Assembly (NCBI GenBank): GCA_904501625.1
Contig: CAJGBR010000026.1
Span: 1 to 20,855, forward strand
DNA from: an uncultured Rikenellaceae bacterium
GTDB taxonomy: Bacteria; Bacteroidota; Bacteroidia; Bacteroidales; Rikenellaceae
Length of the DNA stretch: 20,855 nt
Reading direction: 5' to 3'
The notes under the pieces were generated by a model. That model was not told the origin of the DNA. It searched no databases and saw only the letters and a program-made list of their open reading frames with translations. Positions 7,135 to 15,672 of the stretch are shown here, piece after piece. Position 1 is the stretch's first letter, and each line of letters opens with the position of its first letter. The translations under genes were made by a program, and so were the position numbers.

Positions 7135-7155
7135 AGCCGCCCTATTTGGACGGCT
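7135..7155 (-). promoter_or_regulatory. Intergenic RNA hairpin between serA and DUF1015
   Basis: In the minus-strand RNA, AGCCGUCC (7155-7148) pairs with GGGCGGCU (7142-7135) across a 5-nt loop, giving 8 bp with one U-G wobble. That pair is an A-C mismatch in the opposite strand. It begins 12 bases after the serA stop and ends 25 bases before the next ATG. No U-run follows, so it is probably not a full terminator. It may stabilise or process the message. Confidence 0.6.
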
Positions 7156-7167
7156 CAATTCAATATT

Positions 7168-8088
7168 CTATTTATTAACTTGGAATCTGCGATTTCCGTT
7201 AACCAAGAAATCAACGATTTGGCGAGCTGCAGCCAGACCTGCGTTCATATTAGCTTCTGCTGTTTCAGCACCCATTTTCTTAGCTGTAGCGAAAACTTGT
7301 GCAGGATATTTTTCCATCAATTGTGCGAGGTTTTCCGGAGCAACGTCTGATGCGTATTTAAAGTCTGCACGTTCAGCCAATACTTTTTCAAGGCCTTCTT
7401 CATCAACAACTTCTTTACGAGCTGTGTTAATCAAAGCTGCACCCTTAGGCATTTTTGACAACAAGTCGTAGTTCAATGATTTTTTAGTTTCAGGAGTTGC
7501 TGGAATGTGAACTGACACGAAATCTGAATTTGAGTAGAGTTCTTCAACAGATTGTACCATCTTCACTCCGTCGTTTTGGCAAACTTCAGGATTTGCATAC
7601 GGGTCGAAAGTGATAACTTCCATACCGAAAGCTTTTCCGTACAGCCCCACCAAGCGACCTACGTTACCGTAAGCGTGGATACCAAGGCGTTTACCTTTGA
7701 TTTCTTTACCTGTACCCGGAGTGAATTTATTTCGAGACATATAGATCATCATACCCAAAGCCAACTCAGCAACTGCGTTTGAGTTTTGACCTGGAGTGTT
7801 CATAACGACGATACCGCGAGCTGTACAAGCAGCCAAATCTACGTTATCGTAACCTGCACCTGCACGAACAACGATTTTCAGATTTTTAGCTGCATCAACA
7901 ACTTCTGGAGTAACTTTATCGCTACGGATAATCAAAGCGTCAACGTCAGCAACAGCATTCAACAATTCTGCTTTATCTGTATATTTTTCGAGCATTACGG
8001 TTTCAAAATTCGCATCGCTCAAGATTTGTTTGATTCCATCAACCGCTGCCTTTGCGAACGGTTTTTCTGTTGCAACCAATACTTTCAT
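7168..8088 (-). CDS. serA: D-3-phosphoglycerate dehydrogenase (short type, Lys variant)
   Basis: This is a 306-residue NAD-dependent dehydrogenase that oxidises 3-phosphoglycerate to 3-phosphohydroxypyruvate, the first step of serine synthesis. It is the short type: it ends soon after the substrate domain and has no C-terminal ACT or regulatory domain, so classic serine feedback by that route is not expected. The Rossmann motif is AYGNVG (139-144), with Ala in place of the first Gly. The catalytic Arg224 lies in NTARKEVVDE and the likely Glu is 252. The usual catalytic His of the TPHIGAST motif is absent; the aligned stretch reads TAKKMGAET with Lys270/271. This matches the Lys variant known from some Bacteroides and Entamoeba enzymes. 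It follows serC by 73 bases, with a hairpin in the gap. Confidence 0.95.
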   Translation of the reverse strand: MKVLVATEKPFAKAAVDGIKQILSDANFETVMLEKYTDKAELLNAVADVDALIIRSDKVTPEVVDAAKNLKIVVRAGAGYDNVDLAACTARGIVVMNTPGQNSNAVAELALGMMIYMSRNKFTPGTGKEIKGKRLGIHAYGNVGRLVGLYGKAFGMEVITFDPYANPEVCQNDGVKMVQSVEELYSNSDFVSVHIPATPETKKSLNYDLLSKMPKGAALINTARKEVVDEEGLEKVLAERADFKYASDVAPENLAQLMEKYPAQVFATAKKMGAETAEANMNAGLAAARQIVDFLVNGNRRFQVNK

Positions 8089-8114
8089 TGTTATATCTCT
8101 TTTTATTGTGAATT

Positions 8115-8141
8115 AGGCGACCGTCCAAAGTCCGATCGCCT
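8115..8141 (-). promoter_or_regulatory. Intergenic RNA hairpin between serC and serA
   Basis: In the minus-strand RNA, AGGCGAUCG (8141-8133) pairs with CGGUCGCCU (8123-8115) across a 9-nt loop, giving 9 bp with one U-G wobble that would be an A-C mismatch on the other strand. It begins 20 bases after the serC stop and ends 26 bases before the serA ATG. No U-run follows in the transcribed direction. Confidence 0.6.
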
Positions 8142-8161
8142 TATTTTTATTTATTTCAGAA

Positions 8162-9247
8162 TTATTTTGTGTGCAATGCTTCGAATTCTTTCATTGTAGC
8201 AACCAATGCTTCAACTGATTCTTTCGGGCAAGCGTTGTAGATAGATGCACGGAAACCACCTACTGAACGGTGACCTTTGATACCTACCATACCACGTTCT
8301 TTAGCGAATGCCATAAACTCGTCTTGCAAATCTTCTTTACCCGGAGCCATTACGAAACATACGTTCATCAATGAACGGTCTTCTTTAGCTGCAGTACCTA
8401 CGAACATCGAGTTGCGGTCGATTTCATCATACAACAAAGCAGCTTTTTCTTTATTGCGACGGTACATTTCTTCAACACCACCGATTTCTTTAACCCACTT
8501 CAAAGTTTGGTACATTACGAAGATAGGGAATACTGGAGGTGTATTGAACATTGAGTGGTTACGAGCTTCTTCTGGATAGTGAGTTGCGTAGTCAACCATT
8601 GTTTGAAGTTTGCGACCAGATTGTCCGAGCAAGTCTTTGCGGATGATTACGAAAGTAACACCTGCAGGACCAACGTTTTTCTGTGCACCACCATAGATCA
8701 TACCATACTTCTTGATATCCACTGGACGAGACATAATATCTGAAGACATATCTGCAACCAAAGTTACAGGAGAATCGATATCTTCGTGGATTTCAGTACC
8801 GTAGATTGTATTGTTAGTTGTGATGTGGAAATAATCTGCATCAGTTGGGATAGTATAATTCTTCGGAATATAGTTGTATGTTTTGTCTTCAGAAGAAGCA
8901 ACAACTTCAACTTCGCCGTAGAATTTAGCTTCCTTAACAGCTTTCTTAGCCCAAACACCTGTCTGCAAGTAAGCAGCCTTTGTTTTCAACAAGTTAGCAG
9001 GAACTTCAAAGAATTGTGTTGAAGCACCACCACCCAAGAAGAAGATAGCATATTCTTCAGGAATGTTCAGAAGGTCACGCCAAAGTTGTTCAACTTCAGC
9101 CATTACACGTTCCCAACCCGGTGTACGGTGAGAAATTTCGAGGATACCGATACCTGTGTTATCGAAATCGCGAATTGCTTCAATAGCAGCTTCAATAGCC
9201 TGCTTTGGAAGTACGCAGGGTCCTGCGTTAAAATTGTGTTTTGCCAT
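8162..9247 (-). CDS. serC: Phosphoserine aminotransferase
   Basis: This is a 361-residue PLP-dependent class V aminotransferase that converts 3-phosphohydroxypyruvate and glutamate to phosphoserine, the second step of serine synthesis; it can also serve pyridoxal phosphate synthesis. Seen features: NFNAGPCVLPK at the N-terminus, ISHRTPGWERVM (38-49), LGGGASTQFFEVP (71-83, phosphate-binding loop), VADMSSDIMSRP (164-175), and the PLP Lys190 in YGGAQKNVGPAGVT. The C-terminal GIKGHRSVGGFRASIYNACP is the usual substrate-binding stretch. The length is normal. The MAKHNF start fits the family. It heads the serC-serA-DUF1015 operon behind a strong promoter and a structured leader of about 95 nt. Confidence 0.98.
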   Translation of the reverse strand: MAKHNFNAGPCVLPKQAIEAAIEAIRDFDNTGIGILEISHRTPGWERVMAEVEQLWRDLLNIPEEYAIFFLGGGASTQFFEVPANLLKTKAAYLQTGVWAKKAVKEAKFYGEVEVVASSEDKTYNYIPKNYTIPTDADYFHITTNNTIYGTEIHEDIDSPVTLVADMSSDIMSRPVDIKKYGMIYGGAQKNVGPAGVTFVIIRKDLLGQSGRKLQTMVDYATHYPEEARNHSMFNTPPVFPIFVMYQTLKWVKEIGGVEEMYRRNKEKAALLYDEIDRNSMFVGTAAKEDRSLMNVCFVMAPGKEDLQDEFMAFAKERGMVGIKGHRSVGGFRASIYNACPKESVEALVATMKEFEALHTK

Positions 9248-9299
9248 AACTAAATTTATTTAAGTTGCGTATATTTACTTTACGTAGAGTCTCTCGAAA

Positions 9300-9336
9300 G
9301 TGGCATTCATAAGGCCAATGCACAACAGAATACCAC
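9300..9336 (-). promoter_or_regulatory. Stem-loop near the 5' end of the serC leader RNA
   Basis: In the minus-strand RNA, GUGGUAUUC (9336-9328) pairs with GAAUGCCAC (9308-9300): 9 bp with one U-G wobble and a 19-nt loop. With transcription starting near 9342 the stem begins within a few bases of the 5' end. It could protect the message or act as a control element. Confidence 0.5.
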
Positions 9337-9348
9337 ATAAATTCCTCG

Positions 9349-9379
9349 CAAATTTATATTTTTTTTTCGATAAAAACAA
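9349..9379 (-). promoter_or_regulatory. Promoter of the serine operon
   Basis: On the minus strand TTG (9377-9379) is followed after 20 bases by TAAATTTG (9349-9356), a full match to the Bacteroidota pattern. It lies in the 184-base gap between the glycogen fusion gene and serC, so the serine genes can be expressed on their own. Confidence 0.72.
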
Positions 9380-9407
9380 TTTAAGCGAAAAAACTTGTGT
9401 TTTATCG
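9368..9407. repeat. Inverted repeat over the serC promoter -33 box
   Basis: CGATAAAA (9368-9375) and TTTTATCG (9400-9407) are perfect inverted arms 24 bases apart, with further partial matches inward (CA near 9377, TG near 9398). The left arm abuts the -33 TTG at 9377-9379. It could be an operator, or a weak end signal for the upstream gene, since the region has no better terminator. Confidence 0.4.
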
Positions 9408-9431
9408 GAAATTAGTTGCATTGCTGATTGT

Positions 9432-12400
9432 TTATATCCATTTTACGAGTGGAAAATCCATACGATGAATAATACGTGAATTCCGAGCAAAAACACGTAT
9501 GGTCGTATCAAATATACCCGTCCTATCAGGAATAATCTCACACTTGAATCGAACTTTTGAACCATCTACACCAGCTACGATCAACTCGTTATGAGTCAGT
9601 ACATCAACCTCCGAGGACTCGGATATCTGAGATGAATATAATATTTCAACTCCAACATCTGCTGCTGACAAATCTCCCACATCAACCACGACCTCAATCG
9701 GATAGCATACTCCCGTTTTTATAACTGCACGATTCATATTCAATCGAGACACGGAGAGTATCTTTACTTTATGCCACGAATCTTCGACCTGATGTTTCCA
9801 CTTCACCAAAGAACGTACCGACTCATAACGATTTCGGCTCAACTCTTCCGTTCGGATTCTCAATGGTTTATAGTATTGTTCCTCATAATCAGCAATCATT
9901 CTGTAAGATGTAAAATTCGAAGCTACATCTGCAATGCTACGTTTGACCATACGCATCCAATCATCAGGAGTCCCGCTATCCGAACGGCTATAATACATCG
10001 GAGCAATCTGCTCTTCTATTATGTTGTATATCATCTCGCTGTCCATTTCATTTTGGTATCGGTCGTCATCAAACAAGGATGTCATTGGCAATGTCCACCC
10101 GGCTCCCTCTCTATACCCTTCAACCCACCAACCATCCAATACACTGAAATTCAGCACACCGTTCATTGCAGCTTTCATACCGCTCGTACCCGAAGCCTCC
10201 TGCATCCGCAGCGGAGTGTTCAGCCACACGTCTACACCCTGAACCATACGTCTAGCAAGCTCCATATCATAATTCTGCAGAAAAATTATCTTCCCGACAA
10301 ACGGTGTCATTAATGACACCTCGACAATTCGACGAATAAGCTCCTGGCCAGGACGATCATTCGGATGAGCCTTTCCCGCAAATATGAACCGTACGGGTCG
10401 TTGCGGATTATTCACGATCTTATTCAGACGATCCAAATTATTGAGCAGCAGAGTCGCTCGCTTATATGTTGCAAATCTTCTCGCAAATCCAATTGTCAAT
10501 ATATCCGATTTCAATCCCTCACGAATTGTGACCATTGTTCTGGGTGAATCAAATCTGAATTGACTCGGATCTGATACCCTTCGTCTGATTTCGTCCATCA
10601 AATCATTCTTCTGTTTTAGTCGTGCTTGCCACAATTCATTGTCGGGAACCCGATAAATCTGCTGCCAACATTTCGCATCGTATCTATTTGTAATCGTAAA
10701 TTCATCGCCAAAATACTCTTTATAAATCGATTGCATCATAGGTGAGGTCCACGAGGGATAATGCACTCCGTTTGTCACATACCCTATATGCAACTCTTCA
10801 GGGAAATACCCTGGCCACATCGATGAAAATATTTTGCGACTGACTCGACCGTGTAACCAGCTCACACCGTTTACCTCTTGAGATGTACTACAGGCAAGTC
10901 GACTCATCGAGAATCGTTTATCAACAGAATTTGCATCTGTACCTAACGATATGAACCTCGACCACGATATTCCCAAATAGTCCGAATAATTAGAAACATA
11001 CTGACGAATCATCGACTCCGGGAATTGGTCGTGTCCAGCAGGAACAGGTGTATGCGTAGTAAATAGTTGCGAACTGCGTACAATTTCAAGAGCCTCGTCA
11101 AAGGTCAAATTCTGTCTTTGGATTATTCCTCTTAACCTTTCGATAGCAGCCATCGCAGCGTGTCCCTCATTCAGATGATACACATCTACAGCTACCCCCA
11201 ACTGTTCGAGTAACCTGACACCTCCTATGCCAAGCAACAACTCCTGCCTCAAGCGATTATCCCAATCTCCTCCATAGAGATAGTAGGTTATAGATCGATC
11301 TTCAGGTTGATTATCTTCGTGGTCAGTATCAAGCAGATACAACTTTACCCGACCAATATCACAACACCATACAAGTGCCGTAATATTTCGCCCGGGTAGC
11401 GACACCTGCACCGAGATCCAATTACCCTCTTCATCTCTAACGGGTGCAATCGGCAGTTTATAAAAATTCTGAGCTTCATAAGCAGTCTCCTGCACACCGC
11501 TCGCCGATAATCGCTGGGTGAAATAGCCATATCGATAGAGCAATCCTACGGCGACAATTTGTACCCCCTTATCACTCGCCTCTTTAAGGTAATCACCAGC
11601 TAAAATTCCGAGTCCGCCAGAATATATTTTCAATGAACTATGGACTCCGTACTCCATACAAAAATATGCAATCTTTACCCCATCTGCATCAGGTTTTCTA
11701 TCAATATAATTTTTGAACTCACCATAGACCCGATTCATTTTAGACATAAACTCACCATCGGAGAGCAACTCGCGAAAACGGCTCATATTCAATCCGTCCA
11801 GAAATATTATAGGATTATTATCCGAATCGTGCCACAATTCCGAGTCAATATATTCAAACAGTTCTTCTGCCTGATGATTCCACGACCACCATAGGTTTCT
11901 CGATAACTCCTCAAGCGGAGCCAACTCAGATGGCAAATCTCGTTCAACCATTACCCTCATCCAATGAGGAGTGTTTGAATCTCCCGTCAACTCTATCAAA
12001 TCGACCTCTTGCGAAGATGTCAACGTCACCCATTTGACCACATCAACCGTACGTTTTGCCGACTCAGACAAAGCGTTACTCCAAGCCTGAACATAATAAT
12101 CAAAAAAATTAGTCCAGCGTGACAACTCTGCCACCTGACGTGCATTGAATGACCGTTTTCGCATCTCATTCTGCGACAGATTGCTATACTGCACAATCGC
12201 AGTTGCTATCACAGATACAGCCTCTGAATAGTTATCATCATTTCTCAAAACTACCTCAACCCCCGAACGGTTGCCAAAACGCTGCTCCTCGACCCAGATT
12301 CCGAATCCGGACAGCGATGTTGTGAGCGTCGGAATGCCCAATGCAATACTCTCAACAGGCGTATAACCCCAGGGCTCATAGTATGATGGATACATCGTAA

Positions 12401-13673
12401 AATCCTGGCCCTGAAGAAAATCATAATAATTACAATTAAACACACCGTCATAACCGTCAAGATAGGTCGGGATGAACAATATCTGTAATTTTGACGTTGG
12501 ATTATCCAATTTCAATTCAGCAATCTTACGCAATATGGCATCATTTGCAGAATCTGTCAGGTAATGTGTAATATTTCTTGACACGGAAGATTCACGTTCG
12601 ACGGATTCCGACCTCAACCATCCGAGCAGATCTTGTCGAGCTCCGCGATTAGCTGCAGGCACAGCTATAACAAACAACACCTGTCGAGTCAATTTCCCCT
12701 CTACAGCAGCCATCGAATCCAGCAACAAATCCAAACCCTTGTTATGAAACTCATAGCGACCACTCGTTCCCACGATAAACGTATCGGTCGAGAGATCCGT
12801 TCCAAGACAAAACGATGCAACTCTCAACAGTTTATCTCTCATTCGATCCTTAACTGCGGTTCCTTCAATCGTAGCAACATCAAAACCATTGGGTGTTATC
12901 AAATCCGGTTTACGTTTCAGCAGCGCTGCACACTCACGAGCCGTCACTACACTGACCGTCGTGAAACAATCAACATTAGCCGCGGCAATGCTCTCAAGCG
13001 AATGTTTAGCCATAACCCCCTGTGCTTTAGCAACATCAGCAGTATTGTAATATTCCATTTTACGATACAGAGGCAATCCTGCAGCAGCCAATGCCCGCCC
13101 CAAAACCGTAGCGTGTGTAGTAAAAACAGTTGCTACGCGTCGTGAATTTGACTTGAGATATAATGCACCCGAAACGGTCATCCATTCGTGAAAATGAGCA
13201 ACAATGCGGGTCGCATTATTGCAAACCGATTCTGAAAAGTTGGCAATCACACGTCCTGCTGCATATCCGAACAAAACAGGTTCAATATAATCCCAGCCGC
13301 CACTGATCGAATCAACTCCGTAATCGTCCCACATACTGCGTAGCAGATCGTCACGATAATTTATCAACGAGCCAAAATCAACCAATACAACCAGCGGACG
13401 ACCATCAATTTTCCATCGTCCAACCCTGATACGAATTCCGCTATCGTAGAGCAAATCTCGCCAATGCGACATCATTGCCGGATCCTCTTCAAATTCAGAA
13501 TGGATATTTTCGGTCTGTAAATCAGGACCTATAAGCACATAATTATCACCCATTGACTGTACCGTTTCGCGGGCTTTTGATACCAAAACGGTATGAATAC
13601 CTCCAACTTTATTGCAGACCTCCCAACTTATTTCAAACAGAAAATCAGGACGGATAACTTTATTCTCAACCAT
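9432..13673 (-). CDS. Fused glycogen synthase (GT3-like) and alpha-glucan phosphorylase (GT35)
   Basis: This is a 1413-residue two-enzyme chain. Residues about 10-545 resemble eukaryote-type glycogen synthase (GT3): SWEVCNKVGGIHTVLVSKA (16-34), HFHEW (160-164), TTHATVLGR (185-193), and YEPWGYTPVESIALGIP (432-448) with the E-x7-E pair Glu433/Glu441. Residues about 575-690 match the N-terminal part of short alpha-glucan phosphorylases (PLEELSRNLWWSWNH), followed by the catalytic region (FCMEYGVHSSLKIYSGGLG, NEGHAAMAAIERLRG). The PLP Lys1167 lies in EASGTSGMKAAMNGVLN. Residues about 1305-1413 form an extra beta-rich tail. The protein should both extend glycogen from a nucleotide sugar and release glucose 1-phosphate. 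In Bacteroides I recall two separate genes. It is the last gene of a five-gene operon, 21 bases after hemW. Both active sites look intact. Confidence 0.93.
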   Translation of the reverse strand: MVENKVIRPDFLFEISWEVCNKVGGIHTVLVSKARETVQSMGDNYVLIGPDLQTENIHSEFEEDPAMMSHWRDLLYDSGIRIRVGRWKIDGRPLVVLVDFGSLINYRDDLLRSMWDDYGVDSISGGWDYIEPVLFGYAAGRVIANFSESVCNNATRIVAHFHEWMTVSGALYLKSNSRRVATVFTTHATVLGRALAAAGLPLYRKMEYYNTADVAKAQGVMAKHSLESIAAANVDCFTTVSVVTARECAALLKRKPDLITPNGFDVATIEGTAVKDRMRDKLLRVASFCLGTDLSTDTFIVGTSGRYEFHNKGLDLLLDSMAAVEGKLTRQVLFVIAVPAANRGARQDLLGWLRSESVERESSVSRNITHYLTDSANDAILRKIAELKLDNPTSKLQILFIPTYLDGYDGVFNCNYYDFLQGQDFTMYPSYYEPWGYTPVESIALGIPTLTTSLSGFGIWVEEQRFGNRSGVEVVLRNDDNYSEAVSVIATAIVQYSNLSQNEMRKRSFNARQVAELSRWTNFFDYYVQAWSNALSESAKRTVDVVKWVTLTSSQEVDLIELTGDSNTPHWMRVMVERDLPSELAPLEELSRNLWWSWNHQAEELFEYIDSELWHDSDNNPIIFLDGLNMSRFRELLSDGEFMSKMNRVYGEFKNYIDRKPDADGVKIAYFCMEYGVHSSLKIYSGGLGILAGDYLKEASDKGVQIVAVGLLYRYGYFTQRLSASGVQETAYEAQNFYKLPIAPVRDEEGNWISVQVSLPGRNITALVWCCDIGRVKLYLLDTDHEDNQPEDRSITYYLYGGDWDNRLRQELLLGIGGVRLLEQLGVAVDVYHLNEGHAAMAAIERLRGIIQRQNLTFDEALEIVRSSQLFTTHTPVPAGHDQFPESMIRQYVSNYSDYLGISWSRFISLGTDANSVDKRFSMSRLACSTSQEVNGVSWLHGRVSRKIFSSMWPGYFPEELHIGYVTNGVHYPSWTSPMMQSIYKEYFGDEFTITNRYDAKCWQQIYRVPDNELWQARLKQKNDLMDEIRRRVSDPSQFRFDSPRTMVTIREGLKSDILTIGFARRFATYKRATLLLNNLDRLNKIVNNPQRPVRFIFAGKAHPNDRPGQELIRRIVEVSLMTPFVGKIIFLQNYDMELARRMVQGVDVWLNTPLRMQEASGTSGMKAAMNGVLNFSVLDGWWVEGYREGAGWTLPMTSLFDDDRYQNEMDSEMIYNIIEEQIAPMYYSRSDSGTPDDWMRMVKRSIADVASNFTSYRMIADYEEQYYKPLRIRTEELSRNRYESVRSLVKWKHQVEDSWHKVKILSVSRLNMNRAVIKTGVCYPIEVVVDVGDLSAADVGVEILYSSQISESSEVDVLTHNELIVAGVDGSKVRFKCEIIPDRTGIFDTTIRVFARNSRIIHRMDFPLVKWI

Positions 13674-13694
13674 AATAACTTATGTGAGAATCTT

Positions 13695-14816
13695 TTAGCC
13701 TAAGAAGAGTTCGGAAATTATTGAATCTGATATTAGAAACTTTTCTTCGGGGATTCTCAACCATCGGTCTACAACAATAATGTTGCCGATTTTCCGAGCA
13801 GGCTGCGAATCAGTGAGCAATCGGTCTGAAGACTCCACTCCGAATCTACTCTTAAAGTCTTCGATATCAATTCCTTCTGATGTTCTCAACCGAGTCATCA
13901 CATATTCATTATAAATATCTTTTTGCGAGAGAATCTCACCCTCGATGTGTTCGAGACTATCGACCGTAGAGATATATTTCGAGATATTTGCCACATTCCA
14001 ATAGCGATTTCTACCTTCATACGAGTGAGCTGCCGGCCCAACTCCGAGATATGGTACTCCCTGCCAATACGACGAGTTATGCAGACTGCAATATCCTGAT
14101 TTCGCAAAATTAGATATTTCGTAGTGTTCAAAACCAGCCTCACGCAATCTGCGACAGACCAATCCGTAATGTTCATTGCTAACAGCCTCTGAAACCTCCG
14201 ACAAGCGACCTTCAGAAAATCTGCGACCAAATACCGTACCCGGTTCAATTCCAAGATGGTAAGCCGACAGGTGCTGTACTCCAAGTTCACACACGCCCGA
14301 TATCGACTCGTCAAGTTCAGAAATGGATAATCCGGGTATAGCATAAATCAAATCTACCGAAATGTTGTCAAATCCCGCTTGTTGAGCCTGACGTACCGCC
14401 TGCAGTGCCTGTGCCGCAGTGTGCTTACGATTGACAAATTGCAAGATTCTGTCTGATAGTGACTGGATGCCTATGCTCAATCTGTTTACACCTATACGTC
14501 TAATTGAGGCAAGATATTCAGGATTTAGTTGTTCTGGATTAACCTCAACCGTAAATTCTTCGAATCCGTCACAACCGAACTGCTCGCAGACTTGAGCTGC
14601 CAGACGACCCAACTGAGTCGGTGTACATAACGACGGTGTACCACCACCAATGTAGAGTGTTCGTGGCGATGTCGATAAAAAATCTCTACGCAATTTTATT
14701 TCACGACAAATTGACTCTATTGTCAAATCCATCTGCGAATGATTAGCCACAGAATAAAAATCACAATAAAAACATTTTGTCTCACAAAACGGAATATGTA
14801 TATAGACACCCGACAT
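13695..14816 (-). CDS. hemW: Radical SAM heme chaperone HemW
   Basis: This is a 373-residue radical SAM protein, normal in length for HemW. The iron-sulfur motif is Cys11-x3-Cys15-x2-Cys18, followed by Asp-Phe. True oxygen-independent coproporphyrinogen oxidases (HemN) carry an extra Cys two residues after the third, so HemW is the better call. SAM-binding GGGTPS is at 57-62, then VEVNPEQLN, RLSIGIQSL, SVDLIYAIPG, and near the C-terminus HNSSYWQGVPYLGVGPAAHSY, a family mark. HemW binds heme and is thought to deliver it to respiratory enzymes. The start MSGVYIHIPFC is standard. It lies 3 bases after the lipoprotein gene and 21 before the glycogen fusion, so it is cotranscribed. Older annotations often call such proteins HemN. 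Confidence 0.95.
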   Translation of the reverse strand: MSGVYIHIPFCETKCFYCDFYSVANHSQMDLTIESICREIKLRRDFLSTSPRTLYIGGGTPSLCTPTQLGRLAAQVCEQFGCDGFEEFTVEVNPEQLNPEYLASIRRIGVNRLSIGIQSLSDRILQFVNRKHTAAQALQAVRQAQQAGFDNISVDLIYAIPGLSISELDESISGVCELGVQHLSAYHLGIEPGTVFGRRFSEGRLSEVSEAVSNEHYGLVCRRLREAGFEHYEISNFAKSGYCSLHNSSYWQGVPYLGVGPAAHSYEGRNRYWNVANISKYISTVDSLEHIEGEILSQKDIYNEYVMTRLRTSEGIDIEDFKSRFGVESSDRLLTDSQPARKIGNIIVVDRWLRIPEEKFLISDSIISELFLG

Positions 14817-14819
14817 CGA

Positions 14820-15668
14820 CTAATTTTTGTTTATCTTGACATCACTGATTGTTCTGAGTCTGATTCGATACTCAGACGAATTCTTTTTCACGACAATACC
14901 CGTCACCGAGAAACTTTGCTTAGGGATAAGTTCGTCTGCAAACGATGCATAACCACTTGTATAGATGTATATTGTTGCTCCAGACTCATCAACAGCCGCA
15001 ATATCCATCGAACTAGCATATCCCGTTGGTGAATATTTTTCGGTTTTAGCCCAACGATTCCACACAGACAAGTCTGCAACAAGATTCTCGACCCGCACCA
15101 ATTTTCCTATATCCGACTCCTTCAGTTGCGATATTTTTCTATTTTGAACTACTATTGTTCCGTCTTGAGTTACTCCGAACAGATATTTATCAATCATCTC
15201 TTTAGTGGGTATTTCACTAATCTCTGATGATTCATCTTCGGCGACCATTCCCAGTTTGCAGAGTCCACCATCTATTCCAAGCCTCAAACCTCTGACACGT
15301 ACTGACACAACACTGCCCAAGGGATAGCTATTGTGCAAATCATACAAACCGAGAGCAACAGCTATAGCACCCGTCGAATCCTGAATGACTATCTTTTTAT
15401 AAAAATTATCTGCAATATCATTGGCCACAACTACCCCTCTTATCACGGCATCTATCACCAATGTCACGCCTCCCTCAACGTACAGACTCTTCAATTTAGA
15501 TATAGAAATCTGCTGCAGTGAATCTTTCGGAGGCATACTCTCAGTGTAGTCCACATGGTCAAAATCGTTGTACCCACACGACCCAAATGAAAAAACGACT
15601 AACAATGTCAATCGTTCAATAAACTTTTTGACAAATGCTAACCGTTTCATCATCTCAATATATTCCAA
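14820..15668 (-). CDS. DUF5689 lipoprotein
   Basis: This is a 282-residue exported lipoprotein. The N-terminus is positive, then hydrophobic (LTLLVVFSFGSC), with a probable lipid-bearing Cys31 in FGSC-G; the lipobox is not perfect but is plausible for Bacteroidota. Residues about 55-275 resemble DUF5689, a beta-rich, probably OB-fold domain: KKIVIQDSTGAIAVALG, then YPLGSVVSVRVRGLRLG and CKLGMV (about 138-143). The second half (YKTS-type strands, SFSVTGIVVKKNSSEYRIRL) looks like another OB-like unit. The function is not known; a cell surface role in binding is guesswork. The start could instead be Met6 (15653). It is packed between ruvB (4 bases) and hemW (3 bases). Confidence 0.82.
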   Translation of the reverse strand: MEYIEMMKRLAFVKKFIERLTLLVVFSFGSCGYNDFDHVDYTESMPPKDSLQQISISKLKSLYVEGGVTLVIDAVIRGVVVANDIADNFYKKIVIQDSTGAIAVALGLYDLHNSYPLGSVVSVRVRGLRLGIDGGLCKLGMVAEDESSEISEIPTKEMIDKYLFGVTQDGTIVVQNRKISQLKESDIGKLVRVENLVADLSVWNRWAKTEKYSPTGYASSMDIAAVDESGATIYIYTSGYASFADELIPKQSFSVTGIVVKKNSSEYRIRLRTISDVKINKN

Positions 15669-15672
15669 ACAA

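Noticed and set aside
9386..9407. Possible terminator hairpin after the glycogen fusion gene
   Set aside because: The stem is only 9 bp with a mismatch, mostly A-T, and has no proper U-run; it is better described as part of the inverted repeat near the serC promoter.
13695..14816. Calling this gene hemN (coproporphyrinogen oxidase)
   Set aside because: The fourth Cys found after the CxxxCxxC motif in true HemN is absent; Phe is there instead, as in HemW.
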